Part shown: piece after piece, positions 10,068 to 19,135 of the stretch | Layout of the letters: every line of letters begins with the position of its first letter | How positions within the stretch are numbered: position 1 is the first letter of the stretch | Source: Alphaproteobacteria bacterium | GTDB lineage: Bacteria; Myxococcota_A; UBA796; CAJQPC01 | DNA: 64,000 nucleotides | Assembly (NCBI GenBank): GCA_020632795.1 | Contig: JACKEV010000008.1 | Location: 62,001 to 126,000 of the forward strand | Direction of reading: 5' to 3' | Notes under the pieces: model-generated | Database searches by the model: none | Seen by the model: only the letters and a program-made list of their open reading frames with translations | What the model was told of the DNA's origin: nothing | Program-made: the position numbers and the translations under genes

Positions 10068-10855
10068 GGACCCGGGACCTGCCGACCCTGATGAAGGTCG
10101 GCTTCGCGGCGATGGTGGCCTACCGGGCCGAGATGCTCATCTGGATCCTGACCGTCACCGCCCCCATCATCTCCCTGCTGGTCTGGGACCGGGTGGCCGA
10201 GGGCGGGCCGATGGGCCGCTTCGATCAGGCCACCCTGGGGCGGTACTTCCTGGCCACCATCGTGGTCCGCCAGTTCAGCGGCGCCTGGATCGCGTGGGTG
10301 CTCAACTACGAGATCCGCACGGGGGGGCTGAACGCGCCGCTGCTCAAGCCCTCGAACCCGCTCTGGTACTACGTCGCCGAGAACCTCGCGTCCCACCCCT
10401 TCCGGCTGGTGGTGCTCGTCCCCCTGCTCGGCCTGCTGGTGCTGTGGCGGCCGGAGTTCGCCTTCATCCCCGACCCGACGGCGCTGGCCCTCGGGGTCAC
10501 CGCCGTCGCGCTGGCCTGGGCGATCAACTTCGCCAGCCAGGTCGCGTTCGGCGCTCTGGCCTTCCGCTTGCAGCAGTCGCTGGGGCTGTTCAACACCTGG
10601 TTCGGGCTGAGCATGCTGCTCTCCGGCTACCTCTTCCCCCTGGAGCTGGCCCCGCGCTGGGCCCGCCCGGTGCTGAACGCGCTGCCGTTCCGGGCGATGG
10701 TGGCCACCCCGGTGGAGACGCTGACCGGGCTGCGGGGCCCGGCGGAGGCCCTGCAGGCCGTCGGGGTGCAGGCGCTGTGGCTGGGGTTCTTCACCGCGCT
10801 GGCCGCGCTGCTGTGGCGCCGGGGCATCCGGCACTACGAGGCGGTGGGGGCGTGA
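10064..10855 (+). CDS. ABC-2 family exporter permease 1
   Basis: A 263-residue membrane protein with about six hydrophobic segments, beginning with the MVAYRAEMLIWILTVTAPII region typical of DUF990-like (ABC2_membrane_6) permeases, which act as heterodimers with a second similar protein. A GTG start forming a GTGA overlap with the ATPase gene is chosen because it gives a short cytoplasmic N-terminus before the first helix. Family members in cyanobacteria export viologens, and others drugs or lipids; the substrate here cannot be told. It is the middle gene of a coupled three-gene operon. Confidence 0.9.
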   Translation: MRTRDLPTLMKVGFAAMVAYRAEMLIWILTVTAPIISLLVWDRVAEGGPMGRFDQATLGRYFLATIVVRQFSGAWIAWVLNYEIRTGGLNAPLLKPSNPLWYYVAENLASHPFRLVVLVPLLGLLVLWRPEFAFIPDPTALALGVTAVALAWAINFASQVAFGALAFRLQQSLGLFNTWFGLSMLLSGYLFPLELAPRWARPVLNALPFRAMVATPVETLTGLRGPAEALQAVGVQALWLGFFTALAALLWRRGIRHYEAVGA

Positions 10856-11625
10856 TCGCCGGGGTGTGGGCGCTGGTGCGGGCCTCGCTGATGACCGCGC
10901 TGCAGTACCGGGCGAGCTTCTGGGGGGAGGCGGCCACCGCGCTCTTGTGGACCACCGGGGCGCTCATCCCCCTGTTCGTGGTCTACGGGCAGACCCAGGG
11001 GGTCGCGGGGTGGACCTGGAGCGAGAGCCTGCTGGTGATGGGGTTCTTCATCACCCTGGAGGGGCTGCTGGACGCCTTCGTGGAGCCGAACCTGCGGGCG
11101 GTGGTGGAGCACGTCCGCCAGGGCACCCTGGACTTCGTGCTGCTCAAGCCCATCGACGCGCAGCTCCACGTCAGCCTGCACCGCACCGCCCCCACCCGGC
11201 TGACCCACACGGTGGCGGGGCTGGGGGTGGTGGCCTGGGCGGCGCGGGACCTGGGGCCCTCGGCGGGGGACTGGGTGGCGGCGGCGGTGCTGCTGGCGTC
11301 GGGGGTGGCGATCCTGCACGCGATCTGGACGCTGGTGATCTGCACCAGCTTCTGGTTCGTTCGCATCGACAACCTCAGCTTCCTGCTGCGCTCGGTGCTG
11401 GACGCCGGGCGCTGGCCGCTGGGCTTCTACCGGGGGGCGGTGCGCTTCGCGCTGACCTTCCTGCTGCCGGTGGGGTTGATGACCACCTTCCCGGCGCTGG
11501 CGCTGCGGGGGGCGCTCTCTCCGGCCGCCGGGGGGATGGCCCTGGGGGTGGCGGCGGTGTTCGTGGTGGCCGCCCGGGTGGGCTGGACGGTGGCCCTGCG
11601 GCAGTACAGCTCGGCGTCGAGTTGA
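10852..11625 (+). CDS. ABC-2 family exporter permease 2
   Basis: The 257-residue partner of the preceding permease has about six hydrophobic segments and the family features LVRASLMTALQYRASFW at the start and TLDFVLLKPIDAQLHVS in the first cytoplasmic loop, matching GGLNAPLLKPSNPLWYY in permease 1. The GTG start overlaps the previous stop by four bases (GTGA). It completes the exporter. The NTPase gene that follows begins only three bases after the stop, so it may be transcribed on the same message although it is unrelated in sequence. Confidence 0.9.
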   Translation: MIAGVWALVRASLMTALQYRASFWGEAATALLWTTGALIPLFVVYGQTQGVAGWTWSESLLVMGFFITLEGLLDAFVEPNLRAVVEHVRQGTLDFVLLKPIDAQLHVSLHRTAPTRLTHTVAGLGVVAWAARDLGPSAGDWVAAAVLLASGVAILHAIWTLVICTSFWFVRIDNLSFLLRSVLDAGRWPLGFYRGAVRFALTFLLPVGLMTTFPALALRGALSPAAGGMALGVAAVFVVAARVGWTVALRQYSSASS

Positions 11626-11628
11626 GCG

Positions 11629-12915
11629 ATGGAGTGGGATACAGTGCGGGCGATGATCCCCCGAGAGCTGTGGCAGACCCTGTATGAGCGCTTCGACCCT
11701 GAGGCGCCCGCCGCAGACCCCGCCCGTCGCGCAGAGCGCCCGTTCAGCCCGGCGCCAGAGCTGCTCAAGGCCCTGGAGCGCCCGTTCGGGGACAAGCGCT
11801 TCCTCCTGATCGGGACCCGCGGGACCGGGAAGACGACCGAGCTGCTGCGCGTCGCCGAGGCCCGGGAGGCGCAGGATCTCGTGGTGATGCTGGACGTGCA
11901 CACCCACTTCCAGCGGACGGTGGCCGATCTCTTCGCCCTCCAGCGCGTCCAGCCCTGGGAGATCCTGTTCCTCGTCGGGCTGGCCATCTACGGGACGGCC
12001 GCCCGCGCAGGGCACCGGTGGAGCGGCGCGCAGACCCGCGCGCTGGCCGAGTCCTGGAGGCGGCTCTCCAAGGCCGCCGACGCCATCGAGATCGAGCGCC
12101 TCGCGGCGGTCGTCGCGACCGGACCCGACGACGCGGCGGCGCGGTGGGATCTGCCCCTCGGCCTCCCCCAGCAGCCGCGCGCGATGGATCAGGACGACAG
12201 CGTCCAGTCGCTGCTGGGCGCGGTCAACGCGCTGCTCCACGATCTCCGAGGGACCACAGGGCGGGGGGTCCTGCTGGTCGTCGATGGCCTGGATCGCTTG
12301 ACCCGGCCGGAGACCGTCGCGGGTCTGTTCCTCGAGTCTGCGCTGCTGGGGCGCCTGGACGCGCCCACCCTCGTCACCGGCCCGGTGACGCTGTGGCGCC
12401 AGGGCTGGCTGAGCCGGGTGCGGCACTTCAGCCCCCGACGCATCCCCAACGCCCCGGTGATGGATCAGGAGCACCCCAACGAGCCCGGCGCGGGCGTGGA
12501 TTTCCTCCTGGAGGTGTTCGCGCGTCGGGTCGTGGACCTCCCCGGTGGCCCCGAGTGCATCGCGGAGGGCGAGCTGAGGCGCCTCGCCTGGCACTCCGGC
12601 GGCCTGCTTCGGGACTACGCGCGGCTGATCCGCGAGATCGCCGAGGACGCATGGGACCGTGAGCTGGAGCGCGCCGATCGGCAGGCTGTCGAGCGCGCCA
12701 TCGACACGCTGCGGCGCCGCGTGGAGGGGGGTCTCAACCGGCGGCACATCGCGCTGCTGCAGGAGGTCGCGGACGATCCCCGCCACAAGCTGCCCGACGA
12801 CGACAAGGTCTCCGAGCTGCTCGACAACCACTGGCTGCTTCCCTATTCCAATGGGAGCGACTGGTATATGCCGCACCCTCTCCTGTCGCTCCGGCAGGTC
12901 GTCTTCGGCTCGTGA
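11629..12915 (+). CDS. P-loop NTPase of STAND/AAA type, first gene of an unassigned pair
   Basis: The 428-residue protein has Walker A GTRGTGKTTE (about 61-70) and Walker B VLLVVDGLDRL (about 212-222), the hhhhDGLD form found in STAND and other AAA-like switch ATPases. This is followed by an Arg-rich sensor segment and a helical, winged-helix-like C-terminus (VERAIDTLRRRVEGG through LLDNHWLLPYSN). The N-terminal part before the P-loop is short, so the protein has no effector or repeat domain of its own. It is coupled by a GTGA overlap to the next gene. Another possible start is the ATG at 11653. I do not know its function; similar ATPases act in bacterial signalling and defence, but that is only an analogy. 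Confidence 0.8.
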   Translation: MEWDTVRAMIPRELWQTLYERFDPEAPAADPARRAERPFSPAPELLKALERPFGDKRFLLIGTRGTGKTTELLRVAEAREAQDLVVMLDVHTHFQRTVADLFALQRVQPWEILFLVGLAIYGTAARAGHRWSGAQTRALAESWRRLSKAADAIEIERLAAVVATGPDDAAARWDLPLGLPQQPRAMDQDDSVQSLLGAVNALLHDLRGTTGRGVLLVVDGLDRLTRPETVAGLFLESALLGRLDAPTLVTGPVTLWRQGWLSRVRHFSPRRIPNAPVMDQEHPNEPGAGVDFLLEVFARRVVDLPGGPECIAEGELRRLAWHSGGLLRDYARLIREIAEDAWDRELERADRQAVERAIDTLRRRVEGGLNRRHIALLQEVADDPRHKLPDDDKVSELLDNHWLLPYSNGSDWYMPHPLLSLRQVVFGS

Positions 12916-14135
12916 GCTGGCTCGATCGGGTTGAGCGGCTGCTGCGCCTGGGTCACGCCGGGACGCTGTTGCTGGTGGAGCACGCGCAGGGCAGCCAGCT
13001 CAGGCCGCTGCTGCGCAGGCTCACCGCGATCAGCCCGGAGGTCAGCGTGCTCCTCCGCGCCCGGGAGCTGGGGCAGGTGCCGGACAACGGGCTCGTCATC
13101 CTTCGCCTGGACCAGGAGGACGGAGGCTGGCTCAACGTCAACCGCCCGGTGCTCCGGGAGCGGCGGCTTCGGGTGGTCCTCTGGGCGGGCGACCCCGAAC
13201 TCGGCGCGTCGCGCCTGCGGGCGGCGGCGCCGGACTTCTTCGACTGGGTGTCCCACATCGTGGACTGCCCTCCTGCGGTGGCAGGGTTCGCGCGGGCCGG
13301 GCTGGAGGCGGCGGCCGGCTGGGTGCCCGGGGTGGCGTGGCGCGGCCCCGGCGCGGCGGAGACGGCCGCGCCGACGACGCGGCTCCATCCGCTGATGCGG
13401 TTCGAAGAGCAGGTCGAGCGCCTGCGTGGAGCGGGCGAGGGCTGGGCCCTCGTGGAGAAGGTGGCCACCCTCACCGACCTCTACGTGCTGCGCTGGGCGA
13501 TGGCGACCGCCGGTCGGCGGGGTGGGGTGTTGCTGGATGACCCCGACCTGGCCTGCCCGGGGTACTGGCCCGTTCATGGCGCTCCCGCCCGTCTCGAGGA
13601 GGCGGGCGCGACGCTGCGGGAGGCGGGCGCGTCCCACGCGGGCCTGCTCGCCGGGTGGCTGGACCTGGAGCCCGAGGCGATCCAGCTCGCCGCGCGGCTG
13701 CTCGCGGCCGGGGTCTCCGAGCCCGGCCTGCTGACGAGCGTCCGAGAGGCGGCGGATCCTGGCGCAGCGCTCGTCCGGATCGCCGATGAGACGGGTGTCC
13801 TGGAACCACGACCTGCTGAAGGCGGGTTGCCGCCGGGGCCCTGGCTTCGCGTCGCGCGCCACCGGGAGGCGGCGCTGGCAGCGCGGGCGCGGACGTCGCC
13901 GGATCCCCAGGCCATGCTGGCGGCGATCCCGACAGCGATCCTGCCCGACGGGGACGTCCCTCCTTCGGAGGAGCTGCTGCTGGATGCCCTGACCTCACGG
14001 CTCCCCGCGAAGGAGGTGCTTCGGCTGTCCGATGTGCTGGAGGCTGTCGGGTGGGACGGCGCGGCGGATCAGCTCTACGAGTGGGGGCAGGAGCTCCTCC
14101 AGCTTGAGCGCGAGGCGATCGATTCCATGATCTGA
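12912..14135 (+). CDS. Unknown protein, translationally coupled partner of the STAND-like NTPase
   Basis: A 407-residue soluble protein without signal peptide or membrane segment. Its first about 125 residues have an alternating alpha/beta look: a TLLLVEHAQGSQLRPLLRRL strand-helix, a VILRLD strand, then LNVNRPVLRERRLRVVLWAG and FFDWVSHIVDC. These resemble the region found next to NTPase domains in some multi-domain STAND proteins, where one module is followed by a 'W[DS]W' segment. The remainder is helical and Leu/Ala-rich. A GTG start within the previous stop (GTGA) makes joint expression very likely. I cannot name the family. The pair could be a split version of a single STAND protein. Confidence 0.72.
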   Translation: MSWLDRVERLLRLGHAGTLLLVEHAQGSQLRPLLRRLTAISPEVSVLLRARELGQVPDNGLVILRLDQEDGGWLNVNRPVLRERRLRVVLWAGDPELGASRLRAAAPDFFDWVSHIVDCPPAVAGFARAGLEAAAGWVPGVAWRGPGAAETAAPTTRLHPLMRFEEQVERLRGAGEGWALVEKVATLTDLYVLRWAMATAGRRGGVLLDDPDLACPGYWPVHGAPARLEEAGATLREAGASHAGLLAGWLDLEPEAIQLAARLLAAGVSEPGLLTSVREAADPGAALVRIADETGVLEPRPAEGGLPPGPWLRVARHREAALAARARTSPDPQAMLAAIPTAILPDGDVPPSEELLLDALTSRLPAKEVLRLSDVLEAVGWDGAADQLYEWGQELLQLEREAIDSMI

Positions 14136-14175
14136 GCCCCTCGCGCTCCCATTCCCCCCGCGGTAGATCCTCCCC

Positions 14176-16404
14176 ATGCCCCCCCTCCGCGACGTCCTCC
14201 TGCTCGGCGGCGGACACAGCCACGTCCAGGTGCTGCGGCGCCAGCTCATGCAGCCGCTGCCCGACGCGCGGCTCACGGTGGTCGTCGACCGCAGCGTGGC
14301 GGTCTACTCGGGCATGGTGCCGGGGGTGGTGGCTGGGCAGTACACCGCCCACGACGTGGAGATCGACGTGCGGCCCCTGGCGAAGCGGGCCGGGGCGCGC
14401 CTCATCGAGCAGACCGTGGTGGGCGTCGACACCGAGAACCAGCGGGTGCTGCTCGCCCACCGCCCGCCCCTGCGCTACGACCTCGCCAGCTTCAACCTGG
14501 GCAGCCGGGTCTCCGGGGTGGAGCTGCCCGGGGTCAAGCCCTACGCGCTGCCCACCCGCCCCATCCACCGCCTGGTGGAGGCTTTCGAGGCCCGCGCGCG
14601 GCGCGGCTTCGGCGAGCGGGTCCGGGCGGTGGTCGTGGGCGCGGGGGCCGGCGGGGTGGAGCTGGCCTTCTGCGTGCGCGAGCGCCTGCGCCGGGCGGGG
14701 GTGAAGCAGATCGAGGTCACGCTGGTCGACGCCGGGGCGCGCATCCTGCCCGGGCAGCCCGCTGGCCTGGCCCGACTCGCCCACCGGGCGGCCGAGCGGC
14801 GGGGCATCACCATCCTCCACGACACCCGGGTCGCCTCGGTCACCGACGACGCGGTGCGCCTGGACGACGGGCGCGCCCTGCACAGCGACCTCACCCTCTG
14901 GGTCACCGGCGCGGCGGCCCCCGCGCTGTTCGGGCGCAGCGGCCTGCCGGTCGACGCGCAGGGCTTCGTGCTCACCGAGCCCACCCTCCAGGTCCGCGAC
15001 CACCCCGCGCTCTTCGCGGTGGGCGACTGCGCCACCCTCGCGGACTTCCCCGACACCCCCAAGGCCGGGGTCTACGCGGTGCGCCAGGGCCCCTTTCTGG
15101 CCGACAACCTCGCCGCCGCCCTGGCCGGCCGCCCGCTGCGCCGCTACCGCCCCCAGCGAGACTTCCTCGCCCTGCTCAACCTGGGGGACGGCACCGCGCT
15201 GGGCGCGAAGTGGGGCCTGGCCTTCGAGGGCGCCTGGGTCTTCCGGCTCAAGGATCGCATCGACCGCCGCTTCATGGAGCGCTTCCAGGTCCTGGACGAG
15301 GGCGGCGCGCCCGCGAGCGCCTTCACCCGGGGCATGCCCCCGATGGCCGAGATGGAGATGGTCTGCGGGGGCTGCGCGGCCAAGGTCGGGGCCTCGGCGC
15401 TGTCCCGGGCGCTGTCCCGGCTCCAGCCGGTGGAGGACGACGACGTGCTCATGGGGCTCGCAGCGGCCGACGACGCCGTCGCCGTGCAGCGCCCCGGCGA
15501 GGTCATCGTCTCCTCCATCGACGCCTTCCCCGCCTTCACCGACGACCCCTGGCTGGTCGGGCGGGTGGCGGCGGTGAACGCGCTCTCCGACCTGCACGCC
15601 ACCGGGGTCGCCCCCCGCCACGCCCTGGCCCTGGTCACCGTGCCCGAGGACGAGGAGCCCGAGGAGTGCCTCTTCCAGGTGCTCGCCGGGGCCCGGCATG
15701 CCCTGGACGTGGACGAATGCGCCCTGCTGGGCGGGCACACCACCGTGGGCGACACGCTGCAGGTGGGCTTCGCGGTGACCGGCTACGCCCCGAACGCCGC
15801 GGCGCTGTGGCGCAACAGCACCCTGCAGGAGGGGGACCGGCTCGTGCTGACCCGTGCGCTGGGCACCGGGGTGCTCTTCCACGCCGACGGGGCCGGGCGC
15901 GCGGCGGGCACCTGGGTCGGCGCCGCGCTCCAGCGCATGCTGCGCGGCAACGGCCCGGCCGCCGGGATCGCCCGCCGCATCGGCGTCACAGCAGCCACGG
16001 ACGTCACCGGCTTCGGCCTCGCCGGGCACATGGGAGAGATGCTGCGCGGCGCGGGCCTCTCAGCGACCTTGTGGCTCGACGCCCTGCCGCCGCTGCCCGG
16101 GGTGGTCGAGCTGCTCCAGCGCGGCGAGCGCAGCACCTTCCACGACCAGAACCGCGAGGCCATCAAGGGCCTCAGCGTCTCCCCCGAGGCCCACGCCCAC
16201 CCCCGGCTGGAGCTGCTCTTCGACCCCCAGACCGCGGGCGGGCTCCTGCTGGCGGTCTCCCCGGCCAAGGTGAGCATGCTGCTGGCGGCCCTGCACGGCG
16301 CGGGGGAGCGGGACGCGGTGGCCATCGGCGAGGTCACCGCCGCCCGTGAGGACCGCGCGGCCTTCCGGGTCGTGGTCAGGGAGACCAGGAGCGGGCCAGC
16401 CTGA
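14176..16404 (+). CDS. selD: NAD(P)H-type FAD oxidoreductase fused to selenide, water dikinase SelD
   Basis: The 742-residue protein has two parts. Residues 1-380 are a pyridine-nucleotide-disulfide-type flavoprotein with the FAD-binding GGGHSHVQ (about 11-18) and the second Rossmann motif VVGAGAGGVELAF (about 154-166). Residues 390-742 are SelD, which makes selenophosphate from selenide and ATP. The SelD part starts with the active-site segment CGGCAAKVG (about 397-405), continues with AAADDAVAV and NALSDLHATG, and ends with LLFDPQTAGGLL. The catalytic residue is Cys, not selenocysteine. This fusion is a recognised form in several phyla; the flavoprotein half probably delivers reduced selenium. 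The 3' end overlaps that of the convergent kinase by 29 bases. Confidence 0.95.
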   Translation: MPPLRDVLLLGGGHSHVQVLRRQLMQPLPDARLTVVVDRSVAVYSGMVPGVVAGQYTAHDVEIDVRPLAKRAGARLIEQTVVGVDTENQRVLLAHRPPLRYDLASFNLGSRVSGVELPGVKPYALPTRPIHRLVEAFEARARRGFGERVRAVVVGAGAGGVELAFCVRERLRRAGVKQIEVTLVDAGARILPGQPAGLARLAHRAAERRGITILHDTRVASVTDDAVRLDDGRALHSDLTLWVTGAAAPALFGRSGLPVDAQGFVLTEPTLQVRDHPALFAVGDCATLADFPDTPKAGVYAVRQGPFLADNLAAALAGRPLRRYRPQRDFLALLNLGDGTALGAKWGLAFEGAWVFRLKDRIDRRFMERFQVLDEGGAPASAFTRGMPPMAEMEMVCGGCAAKVGASALSRALSRLQPVEDDDVLMGLAAADDAVAVQRPGEVIVSSIDAFPAFTDDPWLVGRVAAVNALSDLHATGVAPRHALALVTVPEDEEPEECLFQVLAGARHALDVDECALLGGHTTVGDTLQVGFAVTGYAPNAAALWRNSTLQEGDRLVLTRALGTGVLFHADGAGRAAGTWVGAALQRMLRGNGPAAGIARRIGVTAATDVTGFGLAGHMGEMLRGAGLSATLWLDALPPLPGVVELLQRGERSTFHDQNREAIKGLSVSPEAHAHPRLELLFDPQTAGGLLLAVSPAKVSMLLAALHGAGERDAVAIGEVTAAREDRAAFRVVVRETRSGPA

Positions 16405-18958
16405 AGCCCTGGTAGGGCCCCCGCAGCGAGGGGCTGGTCCAGGAGCGCTGGGCGGTGCGGGCGAACTGGGCGTCGCCGTTCCAGGAGCCGCCCCGCAGGG
16501 CCCGCCACAGCTCCGGGGGCGTCACCCGGGGCGGGGGCTGGGTGGCGGCCTCCAGGGCCTCGGCCCACCGCGCCTCGATGTCCGCGCGGCGCAGGGCCTC
16601 CCCGAGCCCGTCGGCCTCCGGGTCCCAGGCCTCCATGCACCAGTCCCGCACGTTGCCGGCCAGCCCGCGCGCGCCGTAGGGGCTCTCGTCCACCGGGAAG
16701 GCGGTGACCCGCGCCGGCAGGGGCCGGGCGGCGTGGCTGTCCCACATGCAGCACCAGCTCGGGTCGAGCTGATCGCCCCAGGGGTAGGCCCGCCCGTCCA
16801 CGCCGCGGGCGGCCTTCTCCCACTCCCACTCGCTGGGGAGGCGCCAGGGCTGACCCGTGCGGGCGGTGAGCCAGGCGGCGTAGGCCACCGCGCAGGTCCA
16901 GTCCACCTGGAAGACCGGCCAGTCGGGGTCCCAGGTGTCCCCGTCGGCGTCGGGGACCTGGATGAAGCGGCCGGCGGCGTCCCGCCCGTAGATCAGCGCG
17001 CCCTCGGCCCCGTGGACCCCGGGGCGCTCCCGGGGGGCGAAGCGCAGGGCGTCGGCCTCCCGCCCCTGGTCGAGCAGGTCGTTGAGGAAGGTGAGGTAGT
17101 CGCGGTTGGTGACCGGGTGCCGCTGCAGGATGAAGCCGTCCACCCAGAGGCGCCGGCCGGGCAGGGCCTTGTCGGCCTCGGGGTCGCTCCCCGCCAGGAA
17201 CCGCCCGGGGGGCACGTAGACCTCCCCCGGGTCGAGGGGCGGGGGCAGGGGCACGGGGAGGTCGACCGCCTGGTGCTCCTGACGCCCGAGGCGCACGGGG
17301 AAGCGGACCTCGGCGCGGCCCGGCGCCCGCAGCACCAGCAGCCAGCTCCCCCGCTCCAGGGGGGCCCGGTCCAGGGGCGTGACCCCCAGCGAGCGCTCGA
17401 AGGTGGGCACGAGCCGGCGGTTGTGGAGGGTGTAGCGGTAGAGATCGACCTCGGCGCCGGGCGGGTCCGAGGTCAGGGACAGGGCCCCGCGGCCCTCCAG
17501 CCATGCGGCGTGGCGGCCCGCGCCGTAGCGGCGCAGCAGCAGCTCGGCCTCGGCGGCGCGGGCGGCGTCCCGGCGGGCCTCGGCGTCCTTGTGCACGGCG
17601 AGGTAGTGGTCGGCCAGGCGCTCCCGGGCCTCGGGCAGCGCGGGCACCAGGGAGAGCGCCGAGCGCAGCCCCTCCAGGCGCTGCTGCTCCAGCCGACGGA
17701 TCTGCTGATCCAGGGCCTCGGCGTCCTGCAGCAGGCCCCAGCCCTCCGCCTTGCGGGCCTCGGGCTCCCAGGCCTGGACCCCGGCGAGGGCCTGCTCGGC
17801 GCGGGCCCGCAGGTCGTCGGCGCGGGTCTGGAGGCCCAGGATCTCCGCGCCCACCCGGTCGGAGTCGGCCACTGCCGCGAGGGCCTGCTCCCGGGCGCGG
17901 GTGCCGACGAGCCAGGCGTCCAGCTCGGCGGCCAGGGCGCTGGCGTCGCCGTAGCGGTGCTCGGGGGCGGGGCGCAGGGCGCGGTCACAGACCTCGGCGA
18001 GGGGCGCGGGCTCCACCCCGTCCAGGGAGGGCGGCGTCCCGGCCCGCACCCGCATGAGGATGGCCTCGGCCTCCAGGCCGGCGTAGGGGGCGCGCCCGGT
18101 GAGGATCTCCAGCAGGATGGCGCCGAGGGACCACACGTCGGCGGGGGGGCCGATCTCGTCGTAGCGCCCGGTGGCCTGCTCGGGGGGCATGTAGCCGGGG
18201 GTGCCCACGGCGCTGGCCAGGCCCTCGTGGGGCGCGTCGTCGAGCAGGTGGGCCAGGCCCCAGTCGACCACCAGCACCTCGCCGAACTCCCCGACCATGA
18301 TGTTGGAGGGCTTGAGGTCCCGGTGGACCACGCCGTGGCTGTGGGCGTAGGCGACCGCCTCGACGGCGCGGCGCAGCAGCTCCACCAGCCCGCGCCGGGC
18401 GGCGGTGCCGTCGGAGGCCCAGCGGTCGCGGATGACCGCGCGCAGGGTCCGGCCGCGCACCTCGCGCATCGTGAACCAGACCCGCCCGTCCTCCAGCCGC
18501 CCCAGCTCGTAGACCGGCACGACGCCAGCGTGCTGGAGCCGCGCGGTGGTGCGGGCCTCCTGGATGATCCGGGCCAGGGCCTCGGCGCGGTGGCCCAGCT
18601 CGGGGCGCAGCACCTTGAGCGCGACGGTGCGCCCCAGGACCGGGTCGTGCACCCGCCAGACCGTGCCGGTGGCGCCCTCGCCCAGCAGGCCCAGGCGCTC
18701 GAAGCGCCCCAGCCCCGCCGCGGTGGGGGCCGCCGGGCCCTCGGACACGTCGTCGAGGATCAGGGTGCGGAGGGCCTCGCTGCCCTGTCCCTCCGACCAG
18801 CTCGGGAGGGTGGTCTCGGGGGAGGTGAGGTCGACCAGCGCGTGCAGCTCGGCGCGCGCGGCGGGGGTGAGCGCGTGCCGGGAGGCGAAGGAGTCGAGGG
18901 GATCACGGTCGGGGAGGCGAGCGGGGGCCGAGGAGGGGGGCATCGGGCTTCTTGCCAT
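16376..18958 (-). CDS. Ser/Thr protein kinase fused to a formylglycine-generating-enzyme (sulfatase-modifying) domain
   Basis: The N-terminal kinase (about 85-350) has the Gly-rich loop GEGATGTVW, the ATP lysine in ALKVL, the catalytic HRDLKPSN (about 212-219), DWG in place of DFG and GTPGYMPPEQ. A helical linker (about 360-500) and a short PEGA-like sandwich (ALSLTSDPPGAEVDLYRYT) follow. The C-terminal about 260 residues form an FGE-sulfatase domain with HPVTNRDYLTFLN, RLPSEWEWEKAARG, YPWGD, GLAGNVRDWC and RGGSWNGD. No transmembrane segment is seen. In such fusions the FGE fold generally acts as a binding domain rather than an enzyme. The ATG at 18958 is chosen; in-frame ATGs about 10 and 20 codons upstream are also possible. 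Confidence 0.92.
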   Translation of the reverse strand: MARSPMPPSSAPARLPDRDPLDSFASRHALTPAARAELHALVDLTSPETTLPSWSEGQGSEALRTLILDDVSEGPAAPTAAGLGRFERLGLLGEGATGTVWRVHDPVLGRTVALKVLRPELGHRAEALARIIQEARTTARLQHAGVVPVYELGRLEDGRVWFTMREVRGRTLRAVIRDRWASDGTAARRGLVELLRRAVEAVAYAHSHGVVHRDLKPSNIMVGEFGEVLVVDWGLAHLLDDAPHEGLASAVGTPGYMPPEQATGRYDEIGPPADVWSLGAILLEILTGRAPYAGLEAEAILMRVRAGTPPSLDGVEPAPLAEVCDRALRPAPEHRYGDASALAAELDAWLVGTRAREQALAAVADSDRVGAEILGLQTRADDLRARAEQALAGVQAWEPEARKAEGWGLLQDAEALDQQIRRLEQQRLEGLRSALSLVPALPEARERLADHYLAVHKDAEARRDAARAAEAELLLRRYGAGRHAAWLEGRGALSLTSDPPGAEVDLYRYTLHNRRLVPTFERSLGVTPLDRAPLERGSWLLVLRAPGRAEVRFPVRLGRQEHQAVDLPVPLPPPLDPGEVYVPPGRFLAGSDPEADKALPGRRLWVDGFILQRHPVTNRDYLTFLNDLLDQGREADALRFAPRERPGVHGAEGALIYGRDAAGRFIQVPDADGDTWDPDWPVFQVDWTCAVAYAAWLTARTGQPWRLPSEWEWEKAARGVDGRAYPWGDQLDPSWCCMWDSHAARPLPARVTAFPVDESPYGARGLAGNVRDWCMEAWDPEADGLGEALRRADIEARWAEALEAATQPPPRVTPPELWRALRGGSWNGDAQFARTAQRSWTSPSLRGPYQGFRLARSWSP

Positions 18959-19135
18959 GGCGGGGGCACCCTTGGGGATTGGGCACATCATCCCCTGAAG
19001 CCGATCCCTGACCACCTGAACATTTGTTTACATCCCCGGACAGGATCTGGCCGCACCCCGCGATAATCTATGTGGGCTGACGAAGATTGAGGTCCGGCCC
19101 TGGCGCGGTCGGCCTCCGCTGATCCGGAGACGCCG

